Part shown: piece by piece, positions 44,902-53,400 of the stretch
How the letters are laid out: each line of letters begins with the position of its first letter
Numbering within the stretch: the stretch's first letter is position 1
From: Humibacter ginsenosidimutans
GTDB taxonomy: Bacteria; Actinomycetota; Actinomycetes; Actinomycetales; Microbacteriaceae
DNA: 64,000 bases
NCBI RefSeq assembly: GCF_007859675.1
Contig: NZ_CP042305.1
Coordinates: forward strand, 1,860,001 to 1,924,000
Reading direction: 5' to 3'
Made by a program: the position numbers and the translations under genes
The notes under the pieces: model-generated
Databases searched by the model: none
Seen by the model: the letters and a program-made list of their open reading frames with translations, nothing else
Told to the model about the DNA's origin: nothing

Positions 44902-46769
44902 ACGTTCACCTCCGTCATGATCTCTTCTTCTTCGTCGTCTTCCAGGCTCGAGATGACGAACCTGTAGTGCTCGTTGGATGCCAGCAGCTCGCTGTGCGTC
45001 CCCACCGCCGTGATGCGTCCCTCCTCGAGCAGAGCGACCCGGTCGGCGAGCATCACCGTCGACGGACGATGCGCCACGATGAGGGCGGTGGTGGATGCCA
45101 GCACTCGCCTGAGAGCGGCCTCCACGAGCGCCTCCGTGTCGACGTCGAGCGCCGACAACGGGTCGTCGAGCACGAGCACCTCGGGGTTCGCGGCGACGGC
45201 GCGCGCGAGCGCGAGCCGCTGCCGCTGGCCTCCGGAGAGGCTCAGTCCCTCTTCGCCCACCTTCGTGTCGACGCCCTCAGGGAGGTCGTAGGCGAAGCCC
45301 GCCTGCGCGACCTCGAGGGCTTCCGTCATGACGGCATCCGCTGCCGTCTTCGTCGCCGGATCGTCGCCGACCAGGTCGGCACGGCCGAGCAGCACGTTGT
45401 CGCGCACCGACGCGGAGAACAGCGTGGCATCCTCGAACGCCATGGCGATGTGCGTGCGCAGCTCGCCCCTGGTGAGGTCGCGGATGTCGACGCCGTCGAG
45501 TGTGACCCGGCCGCCCGTCACGTCGTAGAGACGCGTGGTGAGCGCGGTCAGCGTCGACTTGCCGCTGCCCGTGAGCCCGACGAGCGCCATGGTCTCCCCC
45601 GGCTCCAGTTCGAGGTCGACGCCGTCGAGCAGGTCGGGGTAGCCGTCCGGCGTGTCCGGATAGCGGAAGTGCGCGTCGCGGAACGCGAGTCGCCCCTGCG
45701 GGTTCGCGATGGTCTTCGGCTGCGCGGGGTCGTCGATGTCGTTGGTCGTGTTCATCACGTCGAAGAACCGGTCGGCGGCCGTGCGGGTGTCGAAGGTCAT
45801 CGACAGCAGGAAGCCGATCGACTCGATCGGGAACCTCAGCACCGTCGCCGTCGCGAAGAACGCGAGCAGCTGGCCTGCTGTGAGCGACCCCGTCGACACG
45901 AGCCACACGCCCACCACGAGACACACGGCGAACGCGACATCGGGCACCAGCAGCAGCCACAGCCAGATGCCGGCGATGGCCTTCGCCTTCGCGATCTCCG
46001 TGCCGCGCAGGTCTTCGGCCTGCTTCTCGAAGTTGCGCAGGGCGTGCCGACCGCGGCCGAACGCCTTGAGCACGCGGATGCCGTGCACCGACTCCTCGAC
46101 GGCCGTCGCCAGGTCACCGGCCTGGTCCTGGCTGCGCCGGGCGATCACCGAGTAGCGGCTCTCGAAGACGTAGCCGTAGATCCACAGCGGAATGGAGCAC
46201 ACCATGAAGATCACGGCGAGCAGCCAGTTCCAGGTGATCAACACGACGAAGCCGATGATGATCGTGAGGATGTTCACGAACAGCAGCACGAAGCCGAAGC
46301 TGAGCCAGCGACGGATCAGGTTGAGGTCGCTGACGGCACGGCTCAGGAGCTGACCGGAGGGCCAGCCGTCGTGGAAGCTCACCGGCAGGTCCTGCAGCTT
46401 CGCGTAGAACGCGTTGCGCAGATCGGCCTCCACCTTCGTGCCGGGCGTGAGCACGAACCAGCGGCGCAGTGAGATGAGGACCGCCTCCGCGACGCCGAGC
46501 AGCAGCACGAGCAGCGCGGAGGGCACGACCTGCGAGGGGTCGCCGTCTTTCATCGGGCCGTCGACCAGTGCCTGCAGCACGATCGGGATCAGCAGCGCCA
46601 CGATCGACGCGCCGATCGCCGCGACCATGCCGAGGTAGATGCGCCGCATCGCCGGCTTCGCGAAGGGGTGGATGCGCGCGAGGGAGCGGAACGTGCTCAG
46701 CCGCTTGGGATCCGAGGGTGCGCGTTCGTGTTCGGGTGGATGGATCTGGTGTGCCTTGTCGGCAGCCAT
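44898..46769 (-). CDS. ABC exporter subunit, degenerate-ATPase half (heterodimer)
   Basis: A 623-residue half-transporter. The transmembrane domain spans about 40-335. The ATPase has Walker [10 protein letters not shown] (398-406) and a perfect LSGGQ (511-515). The catalytic Glu after Walker B is Asp536 (VLVLDD), and the Q-loop Gln is Glu446 ([10 protein letters not shown]). The switch His is kept (VAHRPS). The acidic C-terminus is DDEEEEI. In a dimer with the 604-residue partner, one ATP site is therefore consensus and one degenerate. A 51-codon reading frame with a strong ribosome site lies 185 bases upstream on the same strand. Confidence 0.92.
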   Translation of the reverse strand: MAADKAHQIHPPEHERAPSDPKRLSTFRSLARIHPFAKPAMRRIYLGMVAAIGASIVALLIPIVLQALVDGPMKDGDPSQVVPSALLVLLLGVAEAVLISLRRWFVLTPGTKVEADLRNAFYAKLQDLPVSFHDGWPSGQLLSRAVSDLNLIRRWLSFGFVLLFVNILTIIIGFVVLITWNWLLAVIFMVCSIPLWIYGYVFESRYSVIARRSQDQAGDLATAVEESVHGIRVLKAFGRGRHALRNFEKQAEDLRGTEIAKAKAIAGIWLWLLLVPDVAFAVCLVVGVWLVSTGSLTAGQLLAFFATATVLRFPIESIGFLLSMTFDTRTAADRFFDVMNTTNDIDDPAQPKTIANPQGRLAFRDAHFRYPDTPDGYPDLLDGVDLELEPGETMALVGLTGSGKSTLTALTTRLYDVTGGRVTLDGVDIRDLTRGELRTHIAMAFEDATLFSASVRDNVLLGRADLVGDDPATKTAADAVMTEALEVAQAGFAYDLPEGVDTKVGEEGLSLSGGQRQRLALARAVAANPEVLVLDDPLSALDVDTEALVEAALRRVLASTTALIVAHRPSTVMLADRVALLEEGRITAVGTHSELLASNEHYRFVISSLEDDEEEEIMTEVNV

Positions 46770-46954
46770 GGTTCACCGTTTCGTGTCGAGATGGATTGAT
46801 GGCGACAGCTGTGCTGTCGGGCGGAGAGGTCCGAGCGGGGGTCGCGTCGAGAAGAGTCGACAGAGGTCCCGTACAGGTCGGACGTTCGCAGTTCCGGACG
46901 GAGTCCGGTGGTGCCGGATCGGCTGTGGTGCTGGGCTGGGCGGTGCCCCTGCAG

Positions 46955-47110
46955 TCAGCTCATCGGGCGGGCGGCCGCGTCGATCCCGGCGATCCCGCCC
47001 GGCCGCTTGCCGTACCCCGCGGATGTTTCGGTCGGTGTGCCGAGGACGGCGGGCACGACACGAACTGCGAATCCCGCACGCGTACGCGTGATCTCGGTCT
47101 TCGTCATCAT
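46955..47110 (-). CDS. Small protein of 51 residues upstream of the ABC exporter, unknown
   Basis: An open frame beginning MMTKTEITRTRAGFAVRVV and ending AAARPMS. GGAGGG lies four bases before the first ATG (47110) and seven before the second (47107), one of the best ribosome sites in the window. Third codon positions are about 80% G/C, as in real genes here. The product is basic, Gly/Ala/Thr-rich, without signal peptide or Cys. It is 185 bases upstream of the heterodimeric exporter on the same strand, so it could be a leader or substrate peptide, or a spurious frame. No known family is recognised. Confidence 0.45.
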   Translation of the reverse strand: MMTKTEITRTRAGFAVRVVPAVLGTPTETSAGYGKRPGGIAGIDAAARPMS

Positions 47111-47382
47111 GATGCCCTCCTCATGTTCGGGGACGCTTCCGACAATGGAGGCCCCGCGTACCGACCAATCTTCCGTCTGCCGCGCGCGTGCAACGATTCA
47201 GTGCTCGAACCACGAGTCACGACAGCAGATCAGGCTATACCTCTCCCGACGCGTGACGCAACGCACGATTTCCGGTCGCCGACATGGCAAAGGCCCGGAA
47301 ACATGCCGGTCTGGCATGTTTCCGGGCCGAGGGTGCGATCCGTCCCGTCCGGCGAACGCCGCGGGGCGCCGCGAAGAGCGGC
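47111..47382. other. Intergenic region between a leucine-dehydrogenase-like gene and the exporter locus
   Basis: Apart from the palindrome at 47292-47328 no gene is visible. On the minus strand TATAGC (about 47232-47237) and TTGCAC (about 47191) are possible promoter elements for the small reading frame and exporter. Together with the 185-base gap after the small frame, this makes an unusually long leader for the exporter. Confidence 0.4.
47292..47328. repeat. REP-like perfect palindrome homologous to the element at 10896-10970
   Basis: GGCCCGGAAACATGCC (47292-47307) and its exact complement (47313-47328) form a 16-bp stem with a 5-base loop. The right flank (GAGGGTGCGATCCG) also aligns with the flank of the 10.9-kb element read on its minus strand (GAGAGCGCGATTCT). 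It lies 54 bases beyond the leucine-dehydrogenase-like stop codon and may act as its terminator. Confidence 0.7.
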
Positions 47383-48459
47383 TCAGACCAGGGCGGGGAC
47401 CGCGTCGAGCCTGGACAGGGCGAGCGCTTCGGCGGCCGCGAGGGTCGTGGTGTCGCCGGAGCGGGCATCCTCGAAGATCTGTGCCACGGTGTCGCCGATC
47501 TGCTCGACGCGCTCACGGGTGGCCTCGGCTGATGCTCCCGGCCTGGTCAGCGTGTCGAGGAAGATCACGCCGCCGGCGTTCACCACGAAGTCGGGCGCCC
47601 AGGCGATGCCGCGCTCGCGCAACAGGTCGGCGCCGCTCCGCTCGGCGAGTTGGTTGTTCGCGGGTCCGACGACGGCCTTCACCTGGAGCGAGTCGATGAC
47701 GTCGGCGGTGAGGATGCCGCCCACCCCGGCGGGAACGAGCACGTCGCCGCGCACGCGCACGGCCTCGTCGGGCTCCGTCCATTGCGCGCCGAGCGCGGCC
47801 GCCACCTCCCGCTTGGCGGGGTTGACGTCGGTGACAGTGAGCACGGCGCCGTCGCCGGCGAGCCGCGTCGCCAGCAGCGATCCGACGTGCCCGAGGCCGA
47901 CGACGGTGAAGCGGCGGCCCGCGACCGTGCGGTCGCCGAACGCGGCATCCAGGGTGGCGAGGATGCCCGCGTACACCCCCTGCGCCGTCGCGTCGCTCGG
48001 CTCCCCCACACCGCCCTTGTCGGAGGGAAGTCCGCACACGTCGCGGGTGCGCTCGGCCACGACCGCCATGTCGTCGGCGCTGGTGCCGACGTCTTCCGCC
48101 GTCATGTAGGCGCCGCCCAGACTCTGGATGGCGTCGCCGAGATCGAGCATGACGTCACGGCGTCGCTCTGCCGTCAGCTGCGTGCCGCGCGGAAGGTAGA
48201 TGACGGTCTTGCCGCCGCCACGCTGCAGCCCGGCCGCGGCGTTCTTGTAGGTCATGCCCTCTGACAGGCGCAGCGAGTCGTAGACGGCGTCGGTCCAGGT
48301 GTCGTAGGTCCACAGACGGCAGCCGCCCAGCGCCTGGCCCAGCTTGGTGGAGTGCACCGCGATGCTGATGGTCAGCCCGCTGCGCTCCCCCTTCTGGATC
48401 GACAGCTTCTCGTGCGGCAGATCGGTGCCGATCGAATCGAGAGAGGGCATGACAGACAT
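47383..48459 (-). CDS. Leucine/valine dehydrogenase-like enzyme (Glu/Leu/Phe/Val dehydrogenase family)
   Basis: A 358-residue NAD-dependent amino acid dehydrogenase that deaminates branched-chain amino acids to 2-oxo acids. Substrate Lys72 (GMTYKNA) and catalytic Lys84 (QRGGGKTVI) are present, as are the TAEDVGT segment and the NAD motif VVGLGHVGS (about 187-195). Length and order fit leucine, valine and phenylalanine dehydrogenases; specificity among them is not resolved. AAGGAG lies seven bases before ATG 48459. It is monocistronic, with a REP-like palindrome after its stop. Confidence 0.9.
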   Translation of the reverse strand: MSVMPSLDSIGTDLPHEKLSIQKGERSGLTISIAVHSTKLGQALGGCRLWTYDTWTDAVYDSLRLSEGMTYKNAAAGLQRGGGKTVIYLPRGTQLTAERRRDVMLDLGDAIQSLGGAYMTAEDVGTSADDMAVVAERTRDVCGLPSDKGGVGEPSDATAQGVYAGILATLDAAFGDRTVAGRRFTVVGLGHVGSLLATRLAGDGAVLTVTDVNPAKREVAAALGAQWTEPDEAVRVRGDVLVPAGVGGILTADVIDSLQVKAVVGPANNQLAERSGADLLRERGIAWAPDFVVNAGGVIFLDTLTRPGASAEATRERVEQIGDTVAQIFEDARSGDTTTLAAAEALALSRLDAVPALV

Positions 48460-48511
48460 CGGTGTCTCCTTGGGTCACGGCCGCGAGCACGGGTGGGCGT
48501 CGGGCGAAAGA

Positions 48512-48530
48512 TCCCGCCTCATGAGCGGGA
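48512..48530 (-). terminator. Possible terminator after the dimethylargininase-like gene
   Basis: TCCCGC (48512-48517) pairs with GCGGGA (48525-48530) around CTCATGA. On the minus strand the stem is followed by TCTTT. It lies about 170 bases beyond the stop of the dimethylargininase-like gene, so a role there is tentative. Confidence 0.35.
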
Positions 48531-48683
48531 CCCCACCATCCTGCCACCGTGCGCCCGTGCGGCATCGATCATCGCCGGTTTCGGCGTCACGAAAACCGGA
48601 GTCGACGACGAAGGGCGGCGAGATTCTCCGGTATTCGTGCCGAGAGCGCGATCACTCCGCTCTTCGGAACGGGCGTGGCCGGA

Positions 48684-48717
48684 TCAGCCGACCAGGATGC
48701 TCAGCCGACGAGGATGC
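48684..48717. repeat. 17-bp tandem duplication at the end of the dimethylargininase-like gene
   Basis: TCAGCCGACCAGGATGC (48684-48700) is followed directly by TCAGCCGACGAGGATGC (48701-48717), with one mismatch. The second unit contains the stop and last codons of the gene; the first lies just beyond it and creates an extra, unused stop. Confidence 0.85.
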
Positions 48718-49912
48718 TCAGGCAGGTGACGCAGCCCTCGAGCTTCTCGAACTCCGAGATGTCGACGGTGACCACGCGGTAGCCGAGGTCGCCGAGCAGC
48801 TCCGCCGTCTTGGGGGCGGATGCCGCCAGCAGCACCGTGTCGGCCGACAGCGCCACCACGGCGACGCCGCTGGGCTCCGGCACCGGGATGAACCGCGTGA
48901 AGACGCTGGTGTCGGCGATGAGGTCGGCATTGCCGATGACGGTTCCGTCGGGCAGCGCGGTGACGACGGACTTGAGGTGCAGCGCACCCTTCACGGGCAC
49001 CGCGACGACCGAATGGCCGTGCTCGGCTGCGATCGCCCGCAACTGGCGGACGCCTTCGGCATTCGTGCGCTCGCTGCGACCCACGTACAGGGTCGAGCCG
49101 ACGTGCAGTACATCGCCGCCCTCGAGCGTTCCCGGTTCCTGGATGCGCTCGATCGGCAGTCCGAGCTCGGTGAGCGTCGCCTCCGTGCCGGGGGTCTCGC
49201 CGCGTCGCTGCTCGGCGCCCGGGTGGGTGATGACGGCGATGTCGTCGAACACGACGGCGGTGTCTTCGACGAAGACCGAGTCGGGCAGCACCTCGGCGGA
49301 GGCGACCTCCACCGTCTCCCAGCCGTTCTCCGAAAGCGCGGCGACGTAGGCATCCCACTGCTCGTCGGCCTTGGCCGTGTCGACGGGCACCCGCTCGATG
49401 TTCGAGACGATGCCCTCCGCGAGGTTGGTGGCCGGGATGCGCACCAGCGCCACCCTGCGGCCGCGCACGGCGGCGGTGTCGTAGCGCGTGATGGCGCCGT
49501 ACAGCCAGCGGCCGAAGGTGGGCGTGAGCACGGTGACGAGCAGGATGTAGACCAGGTTGCGCTCGCCGGTGACGCTCCAGAGCACCGCGATGTCGGGCTT
49601 CTGCGAGTTGGTGACGAGATAGATCATGGTGTCGAGCGCCGTGGCGATGACGCCGGTGACAAGACCGGTGATGAGCGCGCCCCACCAGGTCGTCAGGACG
49701 TCGAACAACGCGGCGACGGCCAGCAACACGAAGGTGAACACCGACGCGAGCGTGAAGAAGCCGCTGAAGAACACCACTGCCGCCCAGCCGGCGCTCTGCG
49801 CGCCGAGGAATGCCTCGTTGCTGAGAACAACGGTTCCGATGTGCACCAGAAGCGCGACGAGGAAACCGGTGAGAACGGACGCCACGATCTTGCGGCTCCA
49901 AGCGACAGTCAT
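48701..49912 (-). CDS. Dimethylargininase-like guanidino hydrolase fused to a four-helix membrane domain
   Basis: A 403-residue fusion. Residues 1-140 contain four hydrophobic helices (about 9-30, 42-66, 73-99, 116-135). Residues 150-403 are a pentein-fold amidinotransferase/DDAH domain with Glu216-Asp217 (FVEDTAVV), EGGD (264-267), His312 (ALHLKS) and catalytic Cys397 (GCVTCLSI). DDAH hydrolyses methylated arginines to citrulline; free-standing bacterial DDAH is about 255 residues and soluble. The membrane fusion suggests action at the inner face, possibly linked to transport or sensing. There is no ribosome site at ATG 49912, but TAGTGT ends seven bases before it. The stop codon lies in a 17-bp tandem duplication. 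Confidence 0.87.
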   Translation of the reverse strand: MTVAWSRKIVASVLTGFLVALLVHIGTVVLSNEAFLGAQSAGWAAVVFFSGFFTLASVFTFVLLAVAALFDVLTTWWGALITGLVTGVIATALDTMIYLVTNSQKPDIAVLWSVTGERNLVYILLVTVLTPTFGRWLYGAITRYDTAAVRGRRVALVRIPATNLAEGIVSNIERVPVDTAKADEQWDAYVAALSENGWETVEVASAEVLPDSVFVEDTAVVFDDIAVITHPGAEQRRGETPGTEATLTELGLPIERIQEPGTLEGGDVLHVGSTLYVGRSERTNAEGVRQLRAIAAEHGHSVVAVPVKGALHLKSVVTALPDGTVIGNADLIADTSVFTRFIPVPEPSGVAVVALSADTVLLAASAPKTAELLGDLGYRVVTVDISEFEKLEGCVTCLSILVG

Positions 49913-49984
49913 GAAATCGACACTAGTGGAGCGGATGCTATGCGACCGCTGGACGAAAGCGGCACCGGCCGGGGGCTTCGTCGC

Positions 49985-49990
49985 TACGGT
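49985..49990 (+). promoter_or_regulatory. Probable -10 element TACGGT of a leaderless tautomerase transcript
   Basis: TACGGT ends six bases before ATG 49997, with no ribosome site between. The geometry is identical to the Nudix and GNAT genes. Confidence 0.4.
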
Positions 49991-49996
49991 TGCCTC

Positions 49997-50371
49997 ATGC
50001 CACTCGTACGAATCGACAGCACCGACGCGCCCCTCGACCTGCTCGAGCGTCTCGGACAGGCCGTGCACGACGCGCTCGTGGAGGCGATCGGCATTCCGAC
50101 CGACGACCACTTCCAGGTGCTCAGCAGCGGGGCATCCCGCGTCATCGCCGATCCGGGGTACGTCGGCGTGAGCCGTGACGAGCACGCGGTCATCGTGCAG
50201 GTCGTGCTGCGCTCCGGCCGCACCGTCGAGCAGAAGAAGGCGTTCTACGCGGCCGTCGCCGCGAAGGCGTCCGCCGCGGGTGTCGAGCCCCGCAACGTGA
50301 CGATCGTGCTGATCGAGAACGAGCTCGAGGACTGGTCGTTCGGAGAGGGCATCGCGCAGTACCTGCGGTGA
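49997..50371 (+). CDS. Tautomerase family protein (4-oxalocrotonate tautomerase/MIF superfamily)
   Basis: A 124-residue protein starting Met-Pro, so Pro2 becomes the N-terminal catalytic base after Met removal. The order of beta-alpha-beta units (PLVRIDS, AVHDALVEAIGIPTDDHFQV, then VQVVLRSGRTVEQKKAFYAAV and VTIVLIENELEDWSFGEG) is that of two-unit tautomerases. These act on keto-enol substrates, including phenylpyruvate-like or halogenated acids; the substrate here is unknown. It is divergent from the dimethylargininase-like gene and convergent with the giant surface protein, 44 bases between stops. Confidence 0.88.
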   Translation: MPLVRIDSTDAPLDLLERLGQAVHDALVEAIGIPTDDHFQVLSSGASRVIADPGYVGVSRDEHAVIVQVVLRSGRTVEQKKAFYAAVAAKASAAGVEPRNVTIVLIENELEDWSFGEGIAQYLR

Positions 50372-50415
50372 CCGGGCTCGCACGGCCTCGCCCGATGGCC
50401 GAGCGATGCCCGCGG

Positions 50416-53400
50416 TCAGGCGCGGCGACGACGACGGAGCAGGAGAAGCAGTCCGGCGAGCAGCGCGATGGCCGCGAGGGCCAGCTGCGGCGCGGCATCC
50501 GATCCGGTCGGCGCGAGGCCGGAGCCGCTCGCCGACGACGTGGAACCACCCGCTGAGGCGCCGCCGTTCGTGCCGTTCGCGCCGCCGTGCGGCGGTGCGG
50601 GGATGACCTGCGGCGGCTGCAGGTTGACGTAGACGTTGCGGATGCTCGCGTGCTCGTACGCGGGATCGTCGCTCTCGCTGGAGTGGCTGATGGTCTCGAC
50701 GATCTCGGACGGATCGAGCACCGCGCCCGTCGCGTACTGCACGTAGACGGTGTGCTGGCTCATGTCGCCGGCGGGGATGATCAGCATCACCGTCGGCGCG
50801 AACGTGACGCCGTCGAGTGAGACCAGCGCGTAGGGCGCGCCGGGGCCGTAGGCCACCGAGATGGTGATGTAGACATCGGCGGTCGGTGCCGTCGCCAGCT
50901 GGATCGTGTAGCTGTCTTCGGTCTGACCCGTCGGCAGGACGATCGTGCGACCGCCGGTCTCCGTGACGATCACCTGGCCGTCGCCTGCGACCGGGTCGAC
51001 GACGGGGATGACCGGGAACACGACGGGGTCTTCGTCGGGCAGCAGGTACGGCGCGGACACGATGGGGCCGAGGTGCGTGCGGCTCGGCGCAGAGCGGAAG
51101 CTGCGCAGCAGCAGGTTCAGTCCGTCGCCGCTTGCTCCGTTGATGTTCGAGGAGACGTGGCCGAGACCGCCGAGGACCTGGATGTTCACCGTGCTGGCGC
51201 CCGTGCCGCCGTCGACGGTGACGTACCCGTCGGCGAGGAACGCCGTGCCTGCCATCAGCGTGCGGAACACGAACGAGTCGTTGCCGCTGCCCGCCTCGAG
51301 CCGGAGCTCGGCGAGGTTGTGGTTCACGATGAAGGTGTCGTTGCCCGCGCCGCCGTAGATGGTGGTCGGGAAGCTGATGCCGGGGCTCACGTAGCCGTCA
51401 CTCGTGAGGATGGTGCTGAAGGCATCCTCCGGGTGCACGGCCGGCGCAACCCTCGGCGTCGCGTAGAGCTGACCGATGAGGAACGTGTCGTTGCCGTCTC
51501 CGCCGTTGAGCGTGGTGATGGCGCTGTTGTCGTCGACGGCGAACACGTCGTCGCCGCCGAGCCCGTTCACGGTGAGCCGTGAGTTGATGTGGTCGTCGTA
51601 GTCGATGCGCTCCGCCGCGGTGGACGAGTGCAGCAGGGCGACGAACGCGGGCTGCTGGGCCTGCGGCTGGTCGGGGATGATGGATGCCCCGCGCAGCAGG
51701 AACACATCGGGTCCGTCCGACCCGTTGACCGTGAGCGTGTTGAGTCCGCCGCGAGCGCCCGTGTCGAGCACCTCGATGCGGTAGTCGTGGTTCAACGGGT
51801 CGACGCTGCCCCAGGTGGTGATCACGTAGGTGTTGTCGCCCAGCTCGCCGTCGAGGTGCAGGGTGTCGCGCACCTGCTGGCCGTCGTAGGCGTCCCCTGA
51901 GGTGTCGAGGTGCGTCGTGGTCATGGTCTGCAGGTGGTCGACGACGAACGTGTCGTCGCCGTCGGGGGCGGATGCCGTCGCGCTCGGCCCGCCGTAGACG
52001 TCCGTCTGTCCGCCCAGGTAGGTGTGGTCGAAGACGAACGTGTCGTCGCCCGCGCCGCCGAAGACCTCGGCGGGCGCCCCGGTGAGCGTGCCGCCGAAGT
52101 AGAGGGTGGAGCCGATGGGCGACGCCGGGCTCTGACCGTACTCGGCCACGATCGTGACGGTTGCGCCCTGGATGACCGCCCCCGCCGGCTCGCTGAGATC
52201 GTCGCCGACCTGCAGCAGCACCGCGTTCGCCGCCACGATGCGCCCCTGGGCGACGAGATCGGCACCGTCGAGCGTGGCCCCGATGTTCACGATGGTGAGA
52301 TCCGAGTCGTCGCTGCCGTCGTACGGCACGGCCAGTCGCACGCCGCCGAACATCGACTCGGCGCGCAGCACCGTCAGCGGCCCTGCGATCTCGGTGACGT
52401 CGATGTCGGCTGGCGGGTTCGTGCCGACCGGCAGGGATGCCGTGCGGTCGGTGAGGGCGTAGAGCCGGCCCGTGGCTGCGGTGTCGATCTTGAACGTGGA
52501 GCCCGTCGCGCCGATCGATCCGTTGTGCGCGATGAGGTCGATGTTCGCGCCGGACACCTGCAGAGCTGCCGTCGGGTCGTCGTCGAGGATGGAGCCGTTC
52601 GCGTTCGTCAGCGCGACATCGCCGGTGAGGGAGTCGACGACGCCGACGTACAGGTCGCCGGTGGTCTGCGTGAGGTAGATGCCGTCGCGAGCGACCGCCA
52701 GCACCTTGCCGCGAGCGGCGTTCGACGAGTGGATCTCGAGGTAGTTCGCGTCCGGAGTCACGTAGCCGATGCCGCCGAAGAGGGCGACCATCGTGATGGT
52801 GTTGCCGGTGACGCGTGCGCTGCCGTCGTGGATGGCATCCACATCGAAGATGGAGGCGCCGGAGGCGTCGGCGGCCGTGAGCGTCACGTCGGAATTCGTC
52901 GACGTGATGGTGCCGATGCGCAGGTCGCCCGTGGTCTCGGTGTCGGTGATGAAGCCGTTGGTGTCGATGTCGATCTCGCCGACGTTGTCGCTGGTGGAGA
53001 ACGGAACAGGGAACTCGGCGCCCGTGAGCGTGGCATCCACGTTGGTGGTGGCGTCGATGTTCAGGGTGGCCTTGCCGCCGGTGTGGGCGATGCGGATGTC
53101 GTTGCCTGCGCTCAGGTCGGGGAAGACGTAGGTCGAGTCGATGGGCGTGTCGACCGTCCCGAATGCGGTGAGCACCAGCGACAGGTCGTAGCTCGGCGTG
53201 CCGTCCGGGTGGAAGTAGGTCTTGTATGCCCCGGTCGGCGGGAATGTGGTGCCGGCGTGGTCGGCGTTGTAGACATTCACCTGGATGTAGTCGGACGAGA
53301 TGGTCGGCACGTCATCGCCCTGCAGGCTGTCGCCCAGCACGAGGTCGATGTCGTGTCCGGCATGGATCGGACCGAGCGTCGGCGTGAACGCCGCGGGCGC

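Noticed and set aside
46955..47110. Calling the 51-residue frame a RiPP precursor
   Set aside because: There is no modification enzyme, no leader/core pattern, no Cys, and the gap to the exporter is long. Only a small protein of unknown function can be supported.
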